Shown here: positions 42,534 to 51,513 of the stretch, one piece after another | Layout of the letters: each line of letters starts with the position of its first letter | Position numbering within the stretch: position 1 is the first letter of the stretch | From: JBAYIE01 sp041665785 | GTDB lineage: Bacteria; Bacteroidota; Bacteroidia; UKL13-3 | Assembly: GCA_041665785.1 (NCBI GenBank) | Contig: JBAYIE010000005.1 | Coordinates: 1-64,000, forward strand | DNA: 64,000 nt | Direction: 5' to 3' | Notes under the pieces: model-generated | Told to the model about the DNA's origin: nothing | Databases searched by the model: none | What the model saw: the letters and a program-made list of their open reading frames with translations, nothing else | Position numbers and translations under genes: made by a program

Positions 42534-43385
42534 TTAGTTTTTGATAAACCTGGTGGTGTTTATCTTGATACCTTCTGCATTGTTGAGTTGCAATACATAT
42601 ACACCTGCCGACAATGTTTGCAGGTTAAGATTTAACGTGTTGTTTTCTATGGTTGCATCTGTTGATTGAATCAGTGAACCACAAATATTGTACACGTTTA
42701 ATTGCACCTGACCGTTAATTCCTTTGGTTTGAAGATGCAATACCTGATTGGCGGGATTCGGGTATACAGCTACCTGAATGTCTTGTTCCAAACCCGACAG
42801 ACCGGTTACATCCGAAACCATAATTTTATAATCTTCGCATTCGCCATGTTGACCAATGCCGGCATCGTAACCACAAGGGTTAGGTTCTTCGTGTCCGTCA
42901 GACGGCATCATATCTTCGTATACACGCATTCGGGTTGCGCCTAATTTTGCCGTTGCTGGTACCGAAAATACATACGTTGCTTTGGTGAGCGGATTGGACG
43001 AATTGGAACCAGAACAATCCATTTCTTTTGCCAAAGCAACTTCTCCGGCATCGTTAAAATCCATGTCGCCATTCCAGTCTATCCATACACGAATATTCAG
43101 GTGGCCGGTAAATATGGAAACCATATCGGGGCTATAATAACATTCCAGGGTAATGCTGGTATTGCTGCCTCTGGCAACAGTAAAAGTTCCGGCTGAAGCT
43201 GTAAAATCCCGGTATCCATCGGCAGAGCTGGTTATAGAATTGATGCTGCCTGCCTTTACCAAGGTAATGCCTGTATAAGGGCCGGAGTTATAACCAGGTG
43301 GAACGCAATACTGAGCTTGTAAACTAGTAAACGCAACCATACTCAACAAGGAGAATAGAAATCGTAATGCGGTAATTGTTTTCAT
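42534..43385 (-). CDS. GEVED-domain secreted protein with type IX sorting domain
   Basis: A 283-residue secreted protein. Signal peptide ends LQAQ; start of mature part YCVPPGYNSGPYTGITLV; a GEVED-type beta domain with LNIRVWIDWNGDMDFNDAGE, TRMRVYEDMMPSDG and GECEDYKIMV; then the sorting domain IQVAVYPNPANQVLHLQTKG ... TLSAGVYVLQL (about 205-283). GEVED domains are found in Bacteroidetes adhesins and proteases. Acts outside the cell; role unknown. Confidence 0.9.
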   Translation of the reverse strand: MKTITALRFLFSLLSMVAFTSLQAQYCVPPGYNSGPYTGITLVKAGSINSITSSADGYRDFTASAGTFTVARGSNTSITLECYYSPDMVSIFTGHLNIRVWIDWNGDMDFNDAGEVALAKEMDCSGSNSSNPLTKATYVFSVPATAKLGATRMRVYEDMMPSDGHEEPNPCGYDAGIGQHGECEDYKIMVSDVTGLSGLEQDIQVAVYPNPANQVLHLQTKGINGQVQLNVYNICGSLIQSTDATIENNTLNLNLQTLSAGVYVLQLNNAEGIKINTTRFIKN

Positions 43386-43532
43386 GATGTTTGATTTAAT
43401 GATTCAAAGACGAAATAAGAAAGTGGTGGGTTGCTCAGGAGTTTTTGTTTTACATGAGCGGTAAACAAAAGGGAAACAAATGTACCGGTGTACAAATGCT
43501 CCCCTTTGTTGTTCCCGCATAGATACAACCAA

Positions 43533-44078
43533 CTACTGGCGGGTATATCGCGAAACGGAATTCTGTCCGCTGCGACTGCTGCCAAATCCTTTTGTTGGAT
43601 CGGCATATTGTTCCCCGTTTTTCATAAACATCCAGTCGAGTGTAAAGGTGGAGCCCACAATTTGATAAATACCAAACGTTGTACCACTCAATGCTTCTCC
43701 GTTAATTTTAGTAAATGCAAACCAGATCCGATCGATGGGTTTCCCATTGGCATCTTTTGCGCCCGAAACTTCTATGCTTACGGTACCGGTCATGGTTAAA
43801 CTGTACTTTGAATTCGAAGGATTCTTTTTATACCAGGTGCAATTGTTGTTTGCATCGATAGTTAAGGTAGCTTCTGAAAACGATCCCTGATCTTCTTTGG
43901 CCATATCGGTACCGGTTGCTTTCCAGGTTCCGGTCATAGAAGGCATCGTTTCAGGGGTGGTAGGATTGTTACCCGGCTTATCAGTAGGTTCCGGATCATT
44001 GGTGTCGTCTTTTTTGCAGGATGCAAATGCCAGTATTCCCGACAGGAATAACAGAGCCATAAATTTTGTTCTTTTCAT
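43533..44078 (-). CDS. Lipocalin-like outer-membrane lipoprotein
   Basis: A 181-residue lipoprotein. MKRTKFMALLFLSGILAFASCKKDD has a lipobox FASC and a KKDD +2/+3 stretch expected for surface or outer-membrane lipoproteins. The body, GTWKATGTDMAKEDQGSFSEATLTIDANNNCTWYKK ... TFTLDWMFMKNGEQYA, resembles lipocalin-like (Lipocalin_4/5) proteins of Bacteroidetes. Start ATG at 44078 is chosen over one further upstream because it begins at the signal peptide. It is downstream of the two-component pair in the opposite sense of regulation (same strand), which may or may not be linked. Confidence 0.8.
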   Translation of the reverse strand: MKRTKFMALLFLSGILAFASCKKDDTNDPEPTDKPGNNPTTPETMPSMTGTWKATGTDMAKEDQGSFSEATLTIDANNNCTWYKKNPSNSKYSLTMTGTVSIEVSGAKDANGKPIDRIWFAFTKINGEALSGTTFGIYQIVGSTFTLDWMFMKNGEQYADPTKGFGSSRSGQNSVSRYTRQ

Positions 44079-44187
44079 GATTAATAGATTGTACCTGAAA
44101 GACGAAAGAGATACCGTTGCAGTTGCCTGCGGTACGCCTAAAATCACTTGAAAATGAATGTTTTATGAAAGATTTAGCAGGCTTTAG

Positions 44188-44904
44188 TCAACCTTTAGTA
44201 TTTGCTACAGGCATAGTATTGCATTGCAATTTGTAACCCAATCCATACATATTTTCGATACGGATACTGGCATCTTCTTTGAGGTAATTGCGCATACGGG
44301 CCATATACACCGAGAGCCTGCGGGCTGTAACAGGATCTGCTTTATCCCAGATGGCTTTGAGGATAATTTCTTTTTTCAGAAAGGAATGCTGATTGATGCA
44401 CAACAATTTGAGCAGTTCGCAATCGATATGCGATAATTTGATCTGCTTATCATTTGTACTCAATATTCTCCGGTGCATATCAAATACATATTCGCCCACT
44501 TGAAATGTTGCAGGTGCTTTATTTTCAAGCTGATCATTTCCCAGATAGCGTTTGCGAATAGCCTCGATACGCAGTTCCAGTTCTTTGATCAGGAAGGGTT
44601 TGCAGATATAATCGTCGGCGCCCAGATCGTAGGCAGTAATTTTATCGTTGATCTGGTCGCGGGCAGTCAGAAAAATAACCGGAACTATTTTATCAATCTG
44701 ACGAATGTCTTTCAATACGTCAAAACCATCGCGGTCAGGCAAGCCGATATCGATGATGCATAAATCGATATTTTCGGCATTGTACAAACGAAAGGCTTCG
44801 GCGCCAGTACGTGCCCAAACAACAGTATAATCAATACCCCGAAGGTATTCGGTGAGTGATTTCCCCAACTGGGTATCGTCTTCAATAACCAGAATTCTTT
44901 TCAT
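44188..44904 (-). CDS. OmpR-family response regulator
   Basis: A 238-residue regulator: receiver domain KRILVIEDDTQLGKSLTEYLRG with the phosphoacceptor Asp in LCIIDIGLPDRDGFD, Thr/Lys of the switch in FLTARDQ and ICKPFLIKELELR; and a winged-helix DNA-binding domain (ILSTNDKQIKLSHIDCELLKLLCINQHSFLKKEIIL ... VYMARMRNYLKED). It partners the adjacent kinase, whose stop overlaps its start by 4 bases. Target genes are unknown. Confidence 0.95.
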   Translation of the reverse strand: MKRILVIEDDTQLGKSLTEYLRGIDYTVVWARTGAEAFRLYNAENIDLCIIDIGLPDRDGFDVLKDIRQIDKIVPVIFLTARDQINDKITAYDLGADDYICKPFLIKELELRIEAIRKRYLGNDQLENKAPATFQVGEYVFDMHRRILSTNDKQIKLSHIDCELLKLLCINQHSFLKKEIILKAIWDKADPVTARRLSVYMARMRNYLKEDASIRIENMYGLGYKLQCNTMPVANTKG

Positions 44905-46262
44905 GTATAATTCCAGTTAAGCGGCAACGATAAGCTGAATGTGGTACCCTGTCCGGGCTGACTGTCAACCGTAATCATACCGCGATGAAAATCCAGAATG
45001 GTTTTGGCATAATGCAACCCGACCCCAAAACCGTTGAGACGTTTGTCTTTTTTGTAAAACAATTGAAAGATCTTTTCCTGTTCACTTCGGCTGATTCCTT
45101 TGCCCTGATCGGTGATACGAATAACCAGTTCATCGGCACGATCCAGCGTCTCAACATGGATATGCAAACTATCCTGTCCTGAATATTTAATGGCGTTGTC
45201 GAACAAATTATAGAGCACATTGCCGAAATGAATTTTATCCAGCTTGCAGGTAAAACGGCTCGCATTCAGGTGCATTGAAAGTGTACCGTTGAGGTCTTGC
45301 ATGCGTGCCTGAAACAAAGCGGCAATGGTTTGGATTTGCATGTGCACATCGAGTGGCTCCGGATGCATTTCGAGAAAATTTTTCTCGGCGGCCGAAACCG
45401 ACAATACATTTTCCAACTGTTTGTTGAGCCGTTCCGCTTCGCTGTAAATAATCTGAGAATGCATGGCTACGGCCTCTTCCGAGCGGTTGATGCGTTTGTC
45501 GGTAAGTGCTTGTCCTGACAGGAAGATAGAACTCAAAGGGGTTTTTATTTCGTGCGCCAGGTGATTGATGAATTCAGCTTTATTCTCTGAGATTTTTTTG
45601 TATTTCAACATGCTGAGGTATGCATAACGGGTAGCAATTCCCAACAACAAGAAGGATAATAAACTCCCGCCAAGAATGAGCAATATATTCCCGATCAGCA
45701 AACGCTGAATGCCGTTTACTTTCAATGCCAGATAACGTGGTTGATACAGGCGGTAATCATCGAACAGGGAAATCCTGAACACACCGGCTTCAGTTGTTTG
45801 CTGATCTGAATGGAGAGGTAAAACCGACCAGGTAAGATCGGGGCTGAATGTATGCATGCGTGCCTGCAAGAGGGAATCAAAATACATAGAATCTACAGGT
45901 AATTGTTCCAACAAATAAGCTGTGCTGGCCACGGCTTGTTTGTGCAATTTCTGATCGATGATGTCGGTTAATTCTTTCAGGTTGGCAAAAGGTTCAGTAG
46001 GTTGAATGACAAAGGAAAGGGTCAATGGTTTGTTGGCATAATCTTCACCGCACAGAAAGGCATTTTTGTAGGCTTCAAAGATGGGTTGATGTCGGTTTAT
46101 TTCATAAGACTCCACGTCCTTTTTCAATTGAATGGTCAATTGATCCAGTTGGGTGTAAACCTTGTTTTGTTCAAACAAATAAATAGAGTAAAACAGTTTT
46201 AGCTGAATGGCGGTAAGCAATAAAAATACCGCGATGAAGATTATTTTGAGACGTTGAATCAC
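44901..46262 (-). CDS. Sensor histidine kinase
   Basis: A 453-residue inner-membrane kinase. Two TM helices (about 8-28 and 192-215) bracket a periplasmic sensor of about 165 residues with no family I recognise. The cytoplasmic part has the H box EFINHLAHEIKTPLSSIFLSG, N box LYNLFDNAIKYSG, G1 ITDQGKGISRSE, F box QLFYKKDKRLNGFGVGLHYAKTILDFH and G2 PGQGTTFSLSLP. It should phosphorylate the OmpR-type regulator with which it overlaps. Stimulus unknown. Confidence 0.95.
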   Translation of the reverse strand: MIQRLKIIFIAVFLLLTAIQLKLFYSIYLFEQNKVYTQLDQLTIQLKKDVESYEINRHQPIFEAYKNAFLCGEDYANKPLTLSFVIQPTEPFANLKELTDIIDQKLHKQAVASTAYLLEQLPVDSMYFDSLLQARMHTFSPDLTWSVLPLHSDQQTTEAGVFRISLFDDYRLYQPRYLALKVNGIQRLLIGNILLILGGSLLSFLLLGIATRYAYLSMLKYKKISENKAEFINHLAHEIKTPLSSIFLSGQALTDKRINRSEEAVAMHSQIIYSEAERLNKQLENVLSVSAAEKNFLEMHPEPLDVHMQIQTIAALFQARMQDLNGTLSMHLNASRFTCKLDKIHFGNVLYNLFDNAIKYSGQDSLHIHVETLDRADELVIRITDQGKGISRSEQEKIFQLFYKKDKRLNGFGVGLHYAKTILDFHRGMITVDSQPGQGTTFSLSLPLNWNYT

Positions 46263-46471
46263 TGGATAAAGTAAATAGAAAGATGGCTTTATTCAGACCT
46301 GAAGTTCCTGAATTAAGAATAGATTATGATTGTTTATGAATGCTTTAACACTTGTTGCAACTTGATTTTTGCAGTTTGTGCCAACAAATATTACCAGGCC
46401 ATCCCGGTCTTTTGATAAACGGTGCAACGATTGCTATTTACCTTTCGTCTTATGCAGACAATGCAATACAT

Positions 46472-46801
46472 ATGAAAACATTTACAACTTTATTTTTGGT
46501 TTTAGCTGCTCTGCTTGTGTTGAACACAGCCTGTCGCAAAGAACCACCTCCAACTTCCGATTGCAATACCGATGGTGTGATTAAGTCATCGAAAGAGCTG
46601 GATGTTACCTGCGACGGACTTTATATTGTTACCTCACAAGGGGATGTTTTACAACCGGTAATGAGTGATAGCATACTGTTTGGGGTTCAGGCCGGAGACC
46701 GCATACGTTTTGGTTACCATGCTGTACGGGTAGGAATGCGGGCTTGCGGGGCCATGACCGTTAAAGTTACTTGTCTGCAACGCAAACGAAATACATTTTA
46801 A
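46472..46801 (+). CDS. Small lipoprotein, unknown
   Basis: A 109-residue lipoprotein with MKTFTTLFLVLAALLVLNTACRKE; lipobox LNTAC. The mature part has four more cysteines (SDCNTDG, DVTCDG, RACGAM, VTCLQR), so two disulfides are possible, and a segment QPVMSDSILFGVQAGDRIRFGYHAV. No family recognised. ATG at 46472 is chosen since the longer frame begins before any signal peptide. A hairpin terminator follows 25 bases downstream. Confidence 0.72.
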   Translation: MKTFTTLFLVLAALLVLNTACRKEPPPTSDCNTDGVIKSSKELDVTCDGLYIVTSQGDVLQPVMSDSILFGVQAGDRIRFGYHAVRVGMRACGAMTVKVTCLQRKRNTF

Positions 46802-46825
46802 ACTGCAGCAGGCAGGATGAAAGAT

Positions 46826-46857
46826 AAAAGCCCGGCAGTGTTACTGACCGGGCTTTT
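46826..46857. terminator. Rho-independent-type terminator
   Basis: AAAAGCCCGG with CAGT pairs with ACTG and CCGGGCTTTT around a GTT loop (one extra base), giving a GC-rich stem and flanking A/T runs on both strands. It follows the small lipoprotein gene. Confidence 0.85.
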
Positions 46858-46878
46858 AGGCGAAGTGCCCAAATTGAT

Positions 46879-46886
46879 TATTTTTG
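46879..46886 (+). promoter_or_regulatory. -7 box TATTTTTG of the methyltransferase gene
   Basis: TATTTTTG fits TAnnTTTG exactly, 25 bases before the ATG at 46912 and just after the terminator. Confidence 0.65.
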
Positions 46887-46911
46887 CGCCGGTATATTTG
46901 AACCCCCTTCC

Positions 46912-47691
46912 ATGTTCGACAGAGAAAGACCCAGTTTTGAAGACAGCAATAATGTGACCGTGCAACGCTGCTTTTTTGCCTATGAATTTGCCCGCGATTA
47001 TGTAAAAGGCAAACAAAGCGCCGATATAGGTTGCGCCGATGGGTACGGAACCCAATACCTGGCTGATTATGCGCAGCAAATCACCGGAGTAGATTACAGT
47101 GAGCCAACCCTGGCTCTGGCTCGCGAAAAACATAAGGCCAAAACCAACCTGCATTTTGTATCGGGAAGTGTACCACCTTTGCCACTTGAAACAGCGAGTA
47201 TGGAGGTGATCACGGCGTTTCAGTTCATTGAACATATACACAACCGGTTAGGTTTTATGAAAGAAGTGCATCGTGTATTGAAACCCGGAGGAATATTTTT
47301 ATGTTCAACACCCAATGCGAAGATGAGCATTGCCCGTAATCCGTTTCATGTGCATGAATATACTTTCGATGAAATGCGTAAGGAAGCAGGATCAGTGTTT
47401 GGCGATATGGAACTCAAAGGAGTACAAGGCACAACTCGCGTAAATACCTATTATTCAGAAAATGCTGCATGGGCTAAAAAGATTCTGCGCCTTGATCCGC
47501 TGGGGTTGCATAAATTGATTCCGGCATCGTGGCTGGTAAAGCCTTATAACTGGCTTACTACACGTATGCGCAATAACCTGAAGGAAACCAACAACGATAC
47601 GCTGGCCATTACCACCGGAGATTTCTTTTTAACGCCGGACAACCTCGACCAAACCTGGGATATTTTTCTGGTTGCACGTAAATCGAATTAA
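46912..47691 (+). CDS. Class I SAM-dependent methyltransferase
   Basis: A 259-residue methyltransferase. SAM motif I is SADIGCADGYGTQYLADYA; then ITGVDYSEPTLALARE, motif II-like SMEVITAFQFIEHIHN, and VHRVLKPGGIFLCSTPN. The pattern fits Methyltransf_11-like small-molecule or surface-polysaccharide methyltransferases; substrate not known. The C-terminal half, with RVNTYYSENAAWAKKILRLDPLGLHKLIPASW, suggests a lipid or sugar acceptor. It stands alone with its own promoter and precedes carB. Confidence 0.88.
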   Translation: MFDRERPSFEDSNNVTVQRCFFAYEFARDYVKGKQSADIGCADGYGTQYLADYAQQITGVDYSEPTLALAREKHKAKTNLHFVSGSVPPLPLETASMEVITAFQFIEHIHNRLGFMKEVHRVLKPGGIFLCSTPNAKMSIARNPFHVHEYTFDEMRKEAGSVFGDMELKGVQGTTRVNTYYSENAAWAKKILRLDPLGLHKLIPASWLVKPYNWLTTRMRNNLKETNNDTLAITTGDFFLTPDNLDQTWDIFLVARKSN

Positions 47692-47786
47692 GGTATACCA
47701 AAACTTGTAGTCAGCTCCGGCACCCGCATCTTCAGCGAGGTAAACAACATTTTTTACACAAACGCTTCGCAATTCAATTATTGGCG

Positions 47787-47794
47787 TATTTTTG
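47787..47794 (+). promoter_or_regulatory. -7 box TATTTTTG of carB
   Basis: TATTTTTG fits TAnnTTTG exactly, 27 bases before the carB ATG at 47822. Confidence 0.65.
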
Positions 47795-47821
47795 CCCAAT
47801 TTTAACCTGTAGCAATCCTTT

Positions 47822-50641
47822 ATGCCAAAAGACCCAAGCATCAAATCCGTACTCATTATCGGGAGCGGCCCCATCATTATCGGACAAGCCTGTGAATTTG
47901 ATTATTCGGGTAGTCAGGCTGCCCGATCACTCAAAGAAGAAGGCATAGAAGTAACGCTGATCAACAGCAACCCGGCAACTATCATGACCGATCCGGTTAC
48001 GGCGCATCATGTGTATTTATTGCCGCTTACTTCCGATTCCATTGTGAAGATTCTGGAAGAAAGGCAAATTGATGCGGTATTGCCTACCATGGGCGGACAA
48101 ACAGCTCTCAATCTTTGTATTGAGTGCGATGAACTGGGCATTTGGAAAAAGTACAGCGTGCGTATGATCGGGGTAGATATTGCTGCTATCGATACGGTAG
48201 AGAACCGGGAATCGTTCCGGCAGAAAATGATTGAGATCGGTGTGGGTGTTGCTCCATCAAAAACAGCCAACTCCTTTTTGGAAGGAAAAGAGATAGCACA
48301 GGAAATCGGATTCCCGCTGGTGATTCGCCCCTCGTATACCCTGGGCGGAACCGGAGGAGGATTTGTGTGGAAAAAAGAAGAACTCGACGATGCTTTGCAA
48401 CGCGGTTTATCTGCTTCGCCTACACATGAAGTGTTGGTTGAAAAAGCGGTATTCGGCTGGAAAGAATACGAATTGGAATTGCTGCGTGACAAGGATGATA
48501 ATGTGGCCGTGATTTGTGTGATCGAAAATTTTGATCCCATGGGCATTCATACAGGCGACTCCATTACGGTGGCTCCGGCTATGACCCTCAGCGATACCTG
48601 TTATCAGCATATGCGCGATCTGGCCATCCACATGATGCGTTCTATTGGAAATTTCCATGGCGGATGCAACGTGCAGTTTGCCGTGGATCCCGATACAGAA
48701 GATATCATTGCCATAGAAATAAACCCGCGTGTGTCGCGTTCGTCGGCATTAGCCTCTAAAGCCACCGGATACCCGATAGCAAAAATAGCCGCCAAATTAG
48801 CCGTTGGATATACGCTGGATGAACTTAAAAACCCGGTTACCAAAACCACTTCGGCTTATTTTGAGCCGGCCCTGGATTATGTGATTGTGAAAATACCGCG
48901 CTGGAATTTCGAGAAATTCAAAGGAGCCGACCGCCAGCTGGGATTACAAATGAAAGCCGTTGGTGAGGTCATGGGAATTGGAAGAAATTTTGCGGAAGCC
49001 TTTCAAAAAGCGGCCCAATCTCTGGAAATCAAACGCGCTGGTTTGGGTGCGGATGGCTACCAAAACCGCAACCTGGAAAGTATAGTTGACAAAATGAAGG
49101 TGCCGAGCTGGGACCGTATGTTTGCCGTGAAAGATGCCCTGAGTCTGGGAATGCCTATCAGTTCCATCGAGAAAATTACCCGCATTGATCGTTGGTTTCT
49201 GAACCAGATCAATGAGATGGTGCACCTTGAAAACAATACCAAGCGTTTTAACCTGGATAATATTCCACGCGAATTGTTGCTCGAATTAAAGCAAAAAGGA
49301 TACAGCGATGTGCAGGTAGCGTATTTACTGGGTGGAGAAACTACGGAAGACGAAGTATGGGACAAACGCAAAGCCATGGGCATCAACCGCATTTATAAAA
49401 TGGTAGATACCTGTGCGGCTGAATTTCCTTCGCCAACCAATTATTTCTATTCCACTTTTGATGGTGAAAACGAAAGCAAGGTAAGCGACAAGAAAAAAAT
49501 CGTGGTGCTGGGTTCCGGTCCTAACCGGATCGGACAAGGAATAGAATTTGATTACTGCTGCACACACGGATTGCTGGCTGCTAAAGAAAGCGGTTATGAA
49601 GCCATCATGATCAATTGCAATCCGGAAACAGTTTCGACAGATTTCGACATGGCCGATAAGCTGTATTTCGAACCCGTATTCTGGGAACATCTGCGTGAAA
49701 TCATCGAACTGGAAAAACCCGAAGGTGTGATTGTGCAGCTGGGCGGACAAACTGCGCTGAAGCTTGCACGAAAATTGAAGGAGCGCGGCATAAAAATTAT
49801 CGGAACCAGTTTTGAGAATATGGATCTTTCCGAAGACCGCGGTTCGTTTTCGGATTTGCTGAAAGAACTGGAAATTCCTTACCCTGATTATGGTGTTGCA
49901 GAAGACGCTGATGAAGCCATTAAAGTGGCGAACAAAGTGGGTTATCCGGTATTGGTTCGTCCGTCGTATGTACTGGGTGGACAAGGAATGAAGATCGTAA
50001 TCAACGATGAAGATCTAGAAAAGGCTGTGATTGATTTGCTGGGAGATTTGCCGGGCAATCGTGTATTGATTGATCATTTTCTCGACCGTGCCGAAGAAGC
50101 TGAAGTGGATTTGATTTGTGATGGAACCAATGTGCATATCATCGGGATGATGGAGCATATTGAACCGGCCGGAATTCACTCGGGTGATTCGAATGCCGTA
50201 TTGCCTCCATTCAGTTTGAGCGAAACCGTGCAGAAACAAATGGAAGCTTACTCCATTCAACTGGCAAAAAACATGAATATCCTGGGTTTGCTGAATATCC
50301 AGTTTGCCATCAAAAATGAGAAGGTTTATGTGATCGAGGCCAATCCTCGTGCATCGCGTACGGTACCGTTTATTGCCAAAGCATACGGAATTCCGTATGT
50401 AAATATTGCCACCAAAGTAATGCTGGGTGTAAGCAAAGTAACCGACTTCACTTACGAAAGGAAACTGGTGGGTTACGCAATCAAAGAACCGGTTTTCTCT
50501 TTTGATAAATTCCCCGGAGTAAACAAAGAACTCGGACCTGAGATGAAATCAACCGGTGAGGCTATACGCTTTATCAAAGATTTGCAGGATCCGATCTTCC
50601 GTCAGTGGATCAAAGAAAAGAGCATGTATCTGAGTCGGTAA
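47822..50641 (+). CDS. carB: Carbamoyl-phosphate synthase large subunit lacking the allosteric domain
   Basis: A 939-residue CarB forming carbamoyl phosphate for arginine and pyrimidines. It has both ATP-grasp halves: VLIIGSGPIIIGQACEFDYSG and VVLGSGPNRIGQGIEFDYC for the pre-ATP-grasp motifs, AIEINPRVSRSSALASKATGYPIAK and VIEANPRASRTVPFIAKAYG for the two ATP-grasp cores. It stops at GPEMKSTGEAIRFIKDLQD and a short tail, where E. coli CarB enters its MGS-like regulatory domain. So UMP/ornithine control through that domain is absent. I recall flavobacterial CarB of about 950 residues, so this is probably typical for the lineage. carA is not adjacent. Confidence 0.95.
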   Translation: MPKDPSIKSVLIIGSGPIIIGQACEFDYSGSQAARSLKEEGIEVTLINSNPATIMTDPVTAHHVYLLPLTSDSIVKILEERQIDAVLPTMGGQTALNLCIECDELGIWKKYSVRMIGVDIAAIDTVENRESFRQKMIEIGVGVAPSKTANSFLEGKEIAQEIGFPLVIRPSYTLGGTGGGFVWKKEELDDALQRGLSASPTHEVLVEKAVFGWKEYELELLRDKDDNVAVICVIENFDPMGIHTGDSITVAPAMTLSDTCYQHMRDLAIHMMRSIGNFHGGCNVQFAVDPDTEDIIAIEINPRVSRSSALASKATGYPIAKIAAKLAVGYTLDELKNPVTKTTSAYFEPALDYVIVKIPRWNFEKFKGADRQLGLQMKAVGEVMGIGRNFAEAFQKAAQSLEIKRAGLGADGYQNRNLESIVDKMKVPSWDRMFAVKDALSLGMPISSIEKITRIDRWFLNQINEMVHLENNTKRFNLDNIPRELLLELKQKGYSDVQVAYLLGGETTEDEVWDKRKAMGINRIYKMVDTCAAEFPSPTNYFYSTFDGENESKVSDKKKIVVLGSGPNRIGQGIEFDYCCTHGLLAAKESGYEAIMINCNPETVSTDFDMADKLYFEPVFWEHLREIIELEKPEGVIVQLGGQTALKLARKLKERGIKIIGTSFENMDLSEDRGSFSDLLKELEIPYPDYGVAEDADEAIKVANKVGYPVLVRPSYVLGGQGMKIVINDEDLEKAVIDLLGDLPGNRVLIDHFLDRAEEAEVDLICDGTNVHIIGMMEHIEPAGIHSGDSNAVLPPFSLSETVQKQMEAYSIQLAKNMNILGLLNIQFAIKNEKVYVIEANPRASRTVPFIAKAYGIPYVNIATKVMLGVSKVTDFTYERKLVGYAIKEPVFSFDKFPGVNKELGPEMKSTGEAIRFIKDLQDPIFRQWIKEKSMYLSR

Positions 50642-50711
50642 TTGGTCAACAATTAACGCTGACATTTTAATTAATTAACAGAATGATTATATTGGGTTCA
50701 AATCCCGGTAT

Positions 50712-51326
50712 ATGTTATTCCAAATAGCAAACAAGTTTGATTACCTGGTTATGGCTGTAATGGCTGTAATCGTTATCATTGGTATCTATCAGTTTTATTT
50801 CTGGTGCCAACGAAACAATTTCAGAAAACCGATAGGACTGAAATCGGTTATCGATGATTGGTTTGCGCTCAAACCGGCATGGATCTGGGTTTACAGCGGA
50901 ATCTATTATCCCATCATCATTTTTATGATTTTCTCGTTTCACGATATGCGTCATTTCAATTATACCGTGTTCAGCTTTTTCACTTTGCTGATGTGTCAGA
51001 TGTTGTTCTTTGTTTTTTTACCGGTACAAACACCGATGGAATGGAGAACCGCTGTTACGGGAAATACCGTTACTCACCGGTTTATGCGGTATATTCAAAG
51101 TCTTGATCAATCGAACAATTGTTTTCCCAGTATGCATATGAGTGTTTCCAATTTGACCGCATTGCATCTCCAAGCCAATTATCCGGATTTTGGAAATTAT
51201 GTATTTGTGTTTCCGGTACTCATTGCGATCAGTGCCTTATATACCAAGCAACATTTCTTTCTGGATCTGATACCGGGAGCCTTACTGGGATGGGTTGTAT
51301 TCCGGTTCTATCTGATGATTTATTAA
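50712..51326 (+). CDS. PAP2-family phosphatase / inositol-phosphotransferase-like membrane enzyme
   Basis: A 204-residue membrane protein with about six TM helices. The phosphatase-like signature is SNNCFPSMHMSVSNLTALHLQA, with the general-acid His in SMH, and the last motif is YTKQHFFLDLIPGALLGWVVF, with catalytic His and Asp. The FPSMH form and the preceding bulky loop resemble the PAP2_3 (Aur1/sphingomyelin synthase-like) branch, so phosphoryl-headgroup transfer to a lipid is possible as well as lipid phosphatase activity. Two further helices lie at the N terminus. Role otherwise unknown. Confidence 0.85.
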   Translation: MLFQIANKFDYLVMAVMAVIVIIGIYQFYFWCQRNNFRKPIGLKSVIDDWFALKPAWIWVYSGIYYPIIIFMIFSFHDMRHFNYTVFSFFTLLMCQMLFFVFLPVQTPMEWRTAVTGNTVTHRFMRYIQSLDQSNNCFPSMHMSVSNLTALHLQANYPDFGNYVFVFPVLIAISALYTKQHFFLDLIPGALLGWVVFRFYLMIY

Positions 51327-51370
51327 GATCCATTGTTGTCCGGAGAAAGATTTTAAATAACATGTTTTGG

Positions 51371-51513
51371 GCGTTCCCATGAAGCATGCGCGATGAATGG
51401 CTGTTTTAAAATTAACTTCTCGTGCGCATACCTTCATGGTCGGGCTATTCGCTGCAATCCCTGAAGGTAAGCTAGCGCATCCTTCAGGGGATTTCCGCTT
51501 CAATCCCTAACGC
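51371..51513 (+). repeat. Dispersed structured intergenic element, copy D
   Basis: Copy D lies in the 404-base gap between the PAP2 and CorA genes. Outer stem GCGTT (51371-51375) pairs with AACGC (51509-51513). Hairpin 1: CCATGAAG (from 51377) extended by ATGCGC, against GTGCGCAT and CTTCATGG (to 51439). Linker GGTCGGGCTATTCGCTGCAAT; hairpin 2 arms CCCTGAAGG and CCTTCAGGG; tail TTTCCGCTTCAATCCCT. It is the copy with the most regular stems. The rest of the gap shows nothing. Confidence 0.85.

Noticed and set aside
49325..49984. 219-residue minus-strand frame opposite carB
   Set aside because: Antisense shadow of carB; no domain pattern and no promoter.
50690..50712. GGGTTCAAATCCC looks like a tRNA T-arm and could be a tRNA end or attachment site
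   Set aside because: No acceptor, D-arm or anticodon stem can be drawn upstream, the flanks are AT-rich, no integrase is near, and a 13-base match is easily chance.
51371..51513. Integron attC site as explanation for the GGGCGTT...CCTAACGC ends of copy D
   Set aside because: The ends do not match RYYYAAC/GTTRRRY cores, there are two internal hairpins and a conserved linker rather than one imperfect stem, and no integron integrase or cassette array is present.
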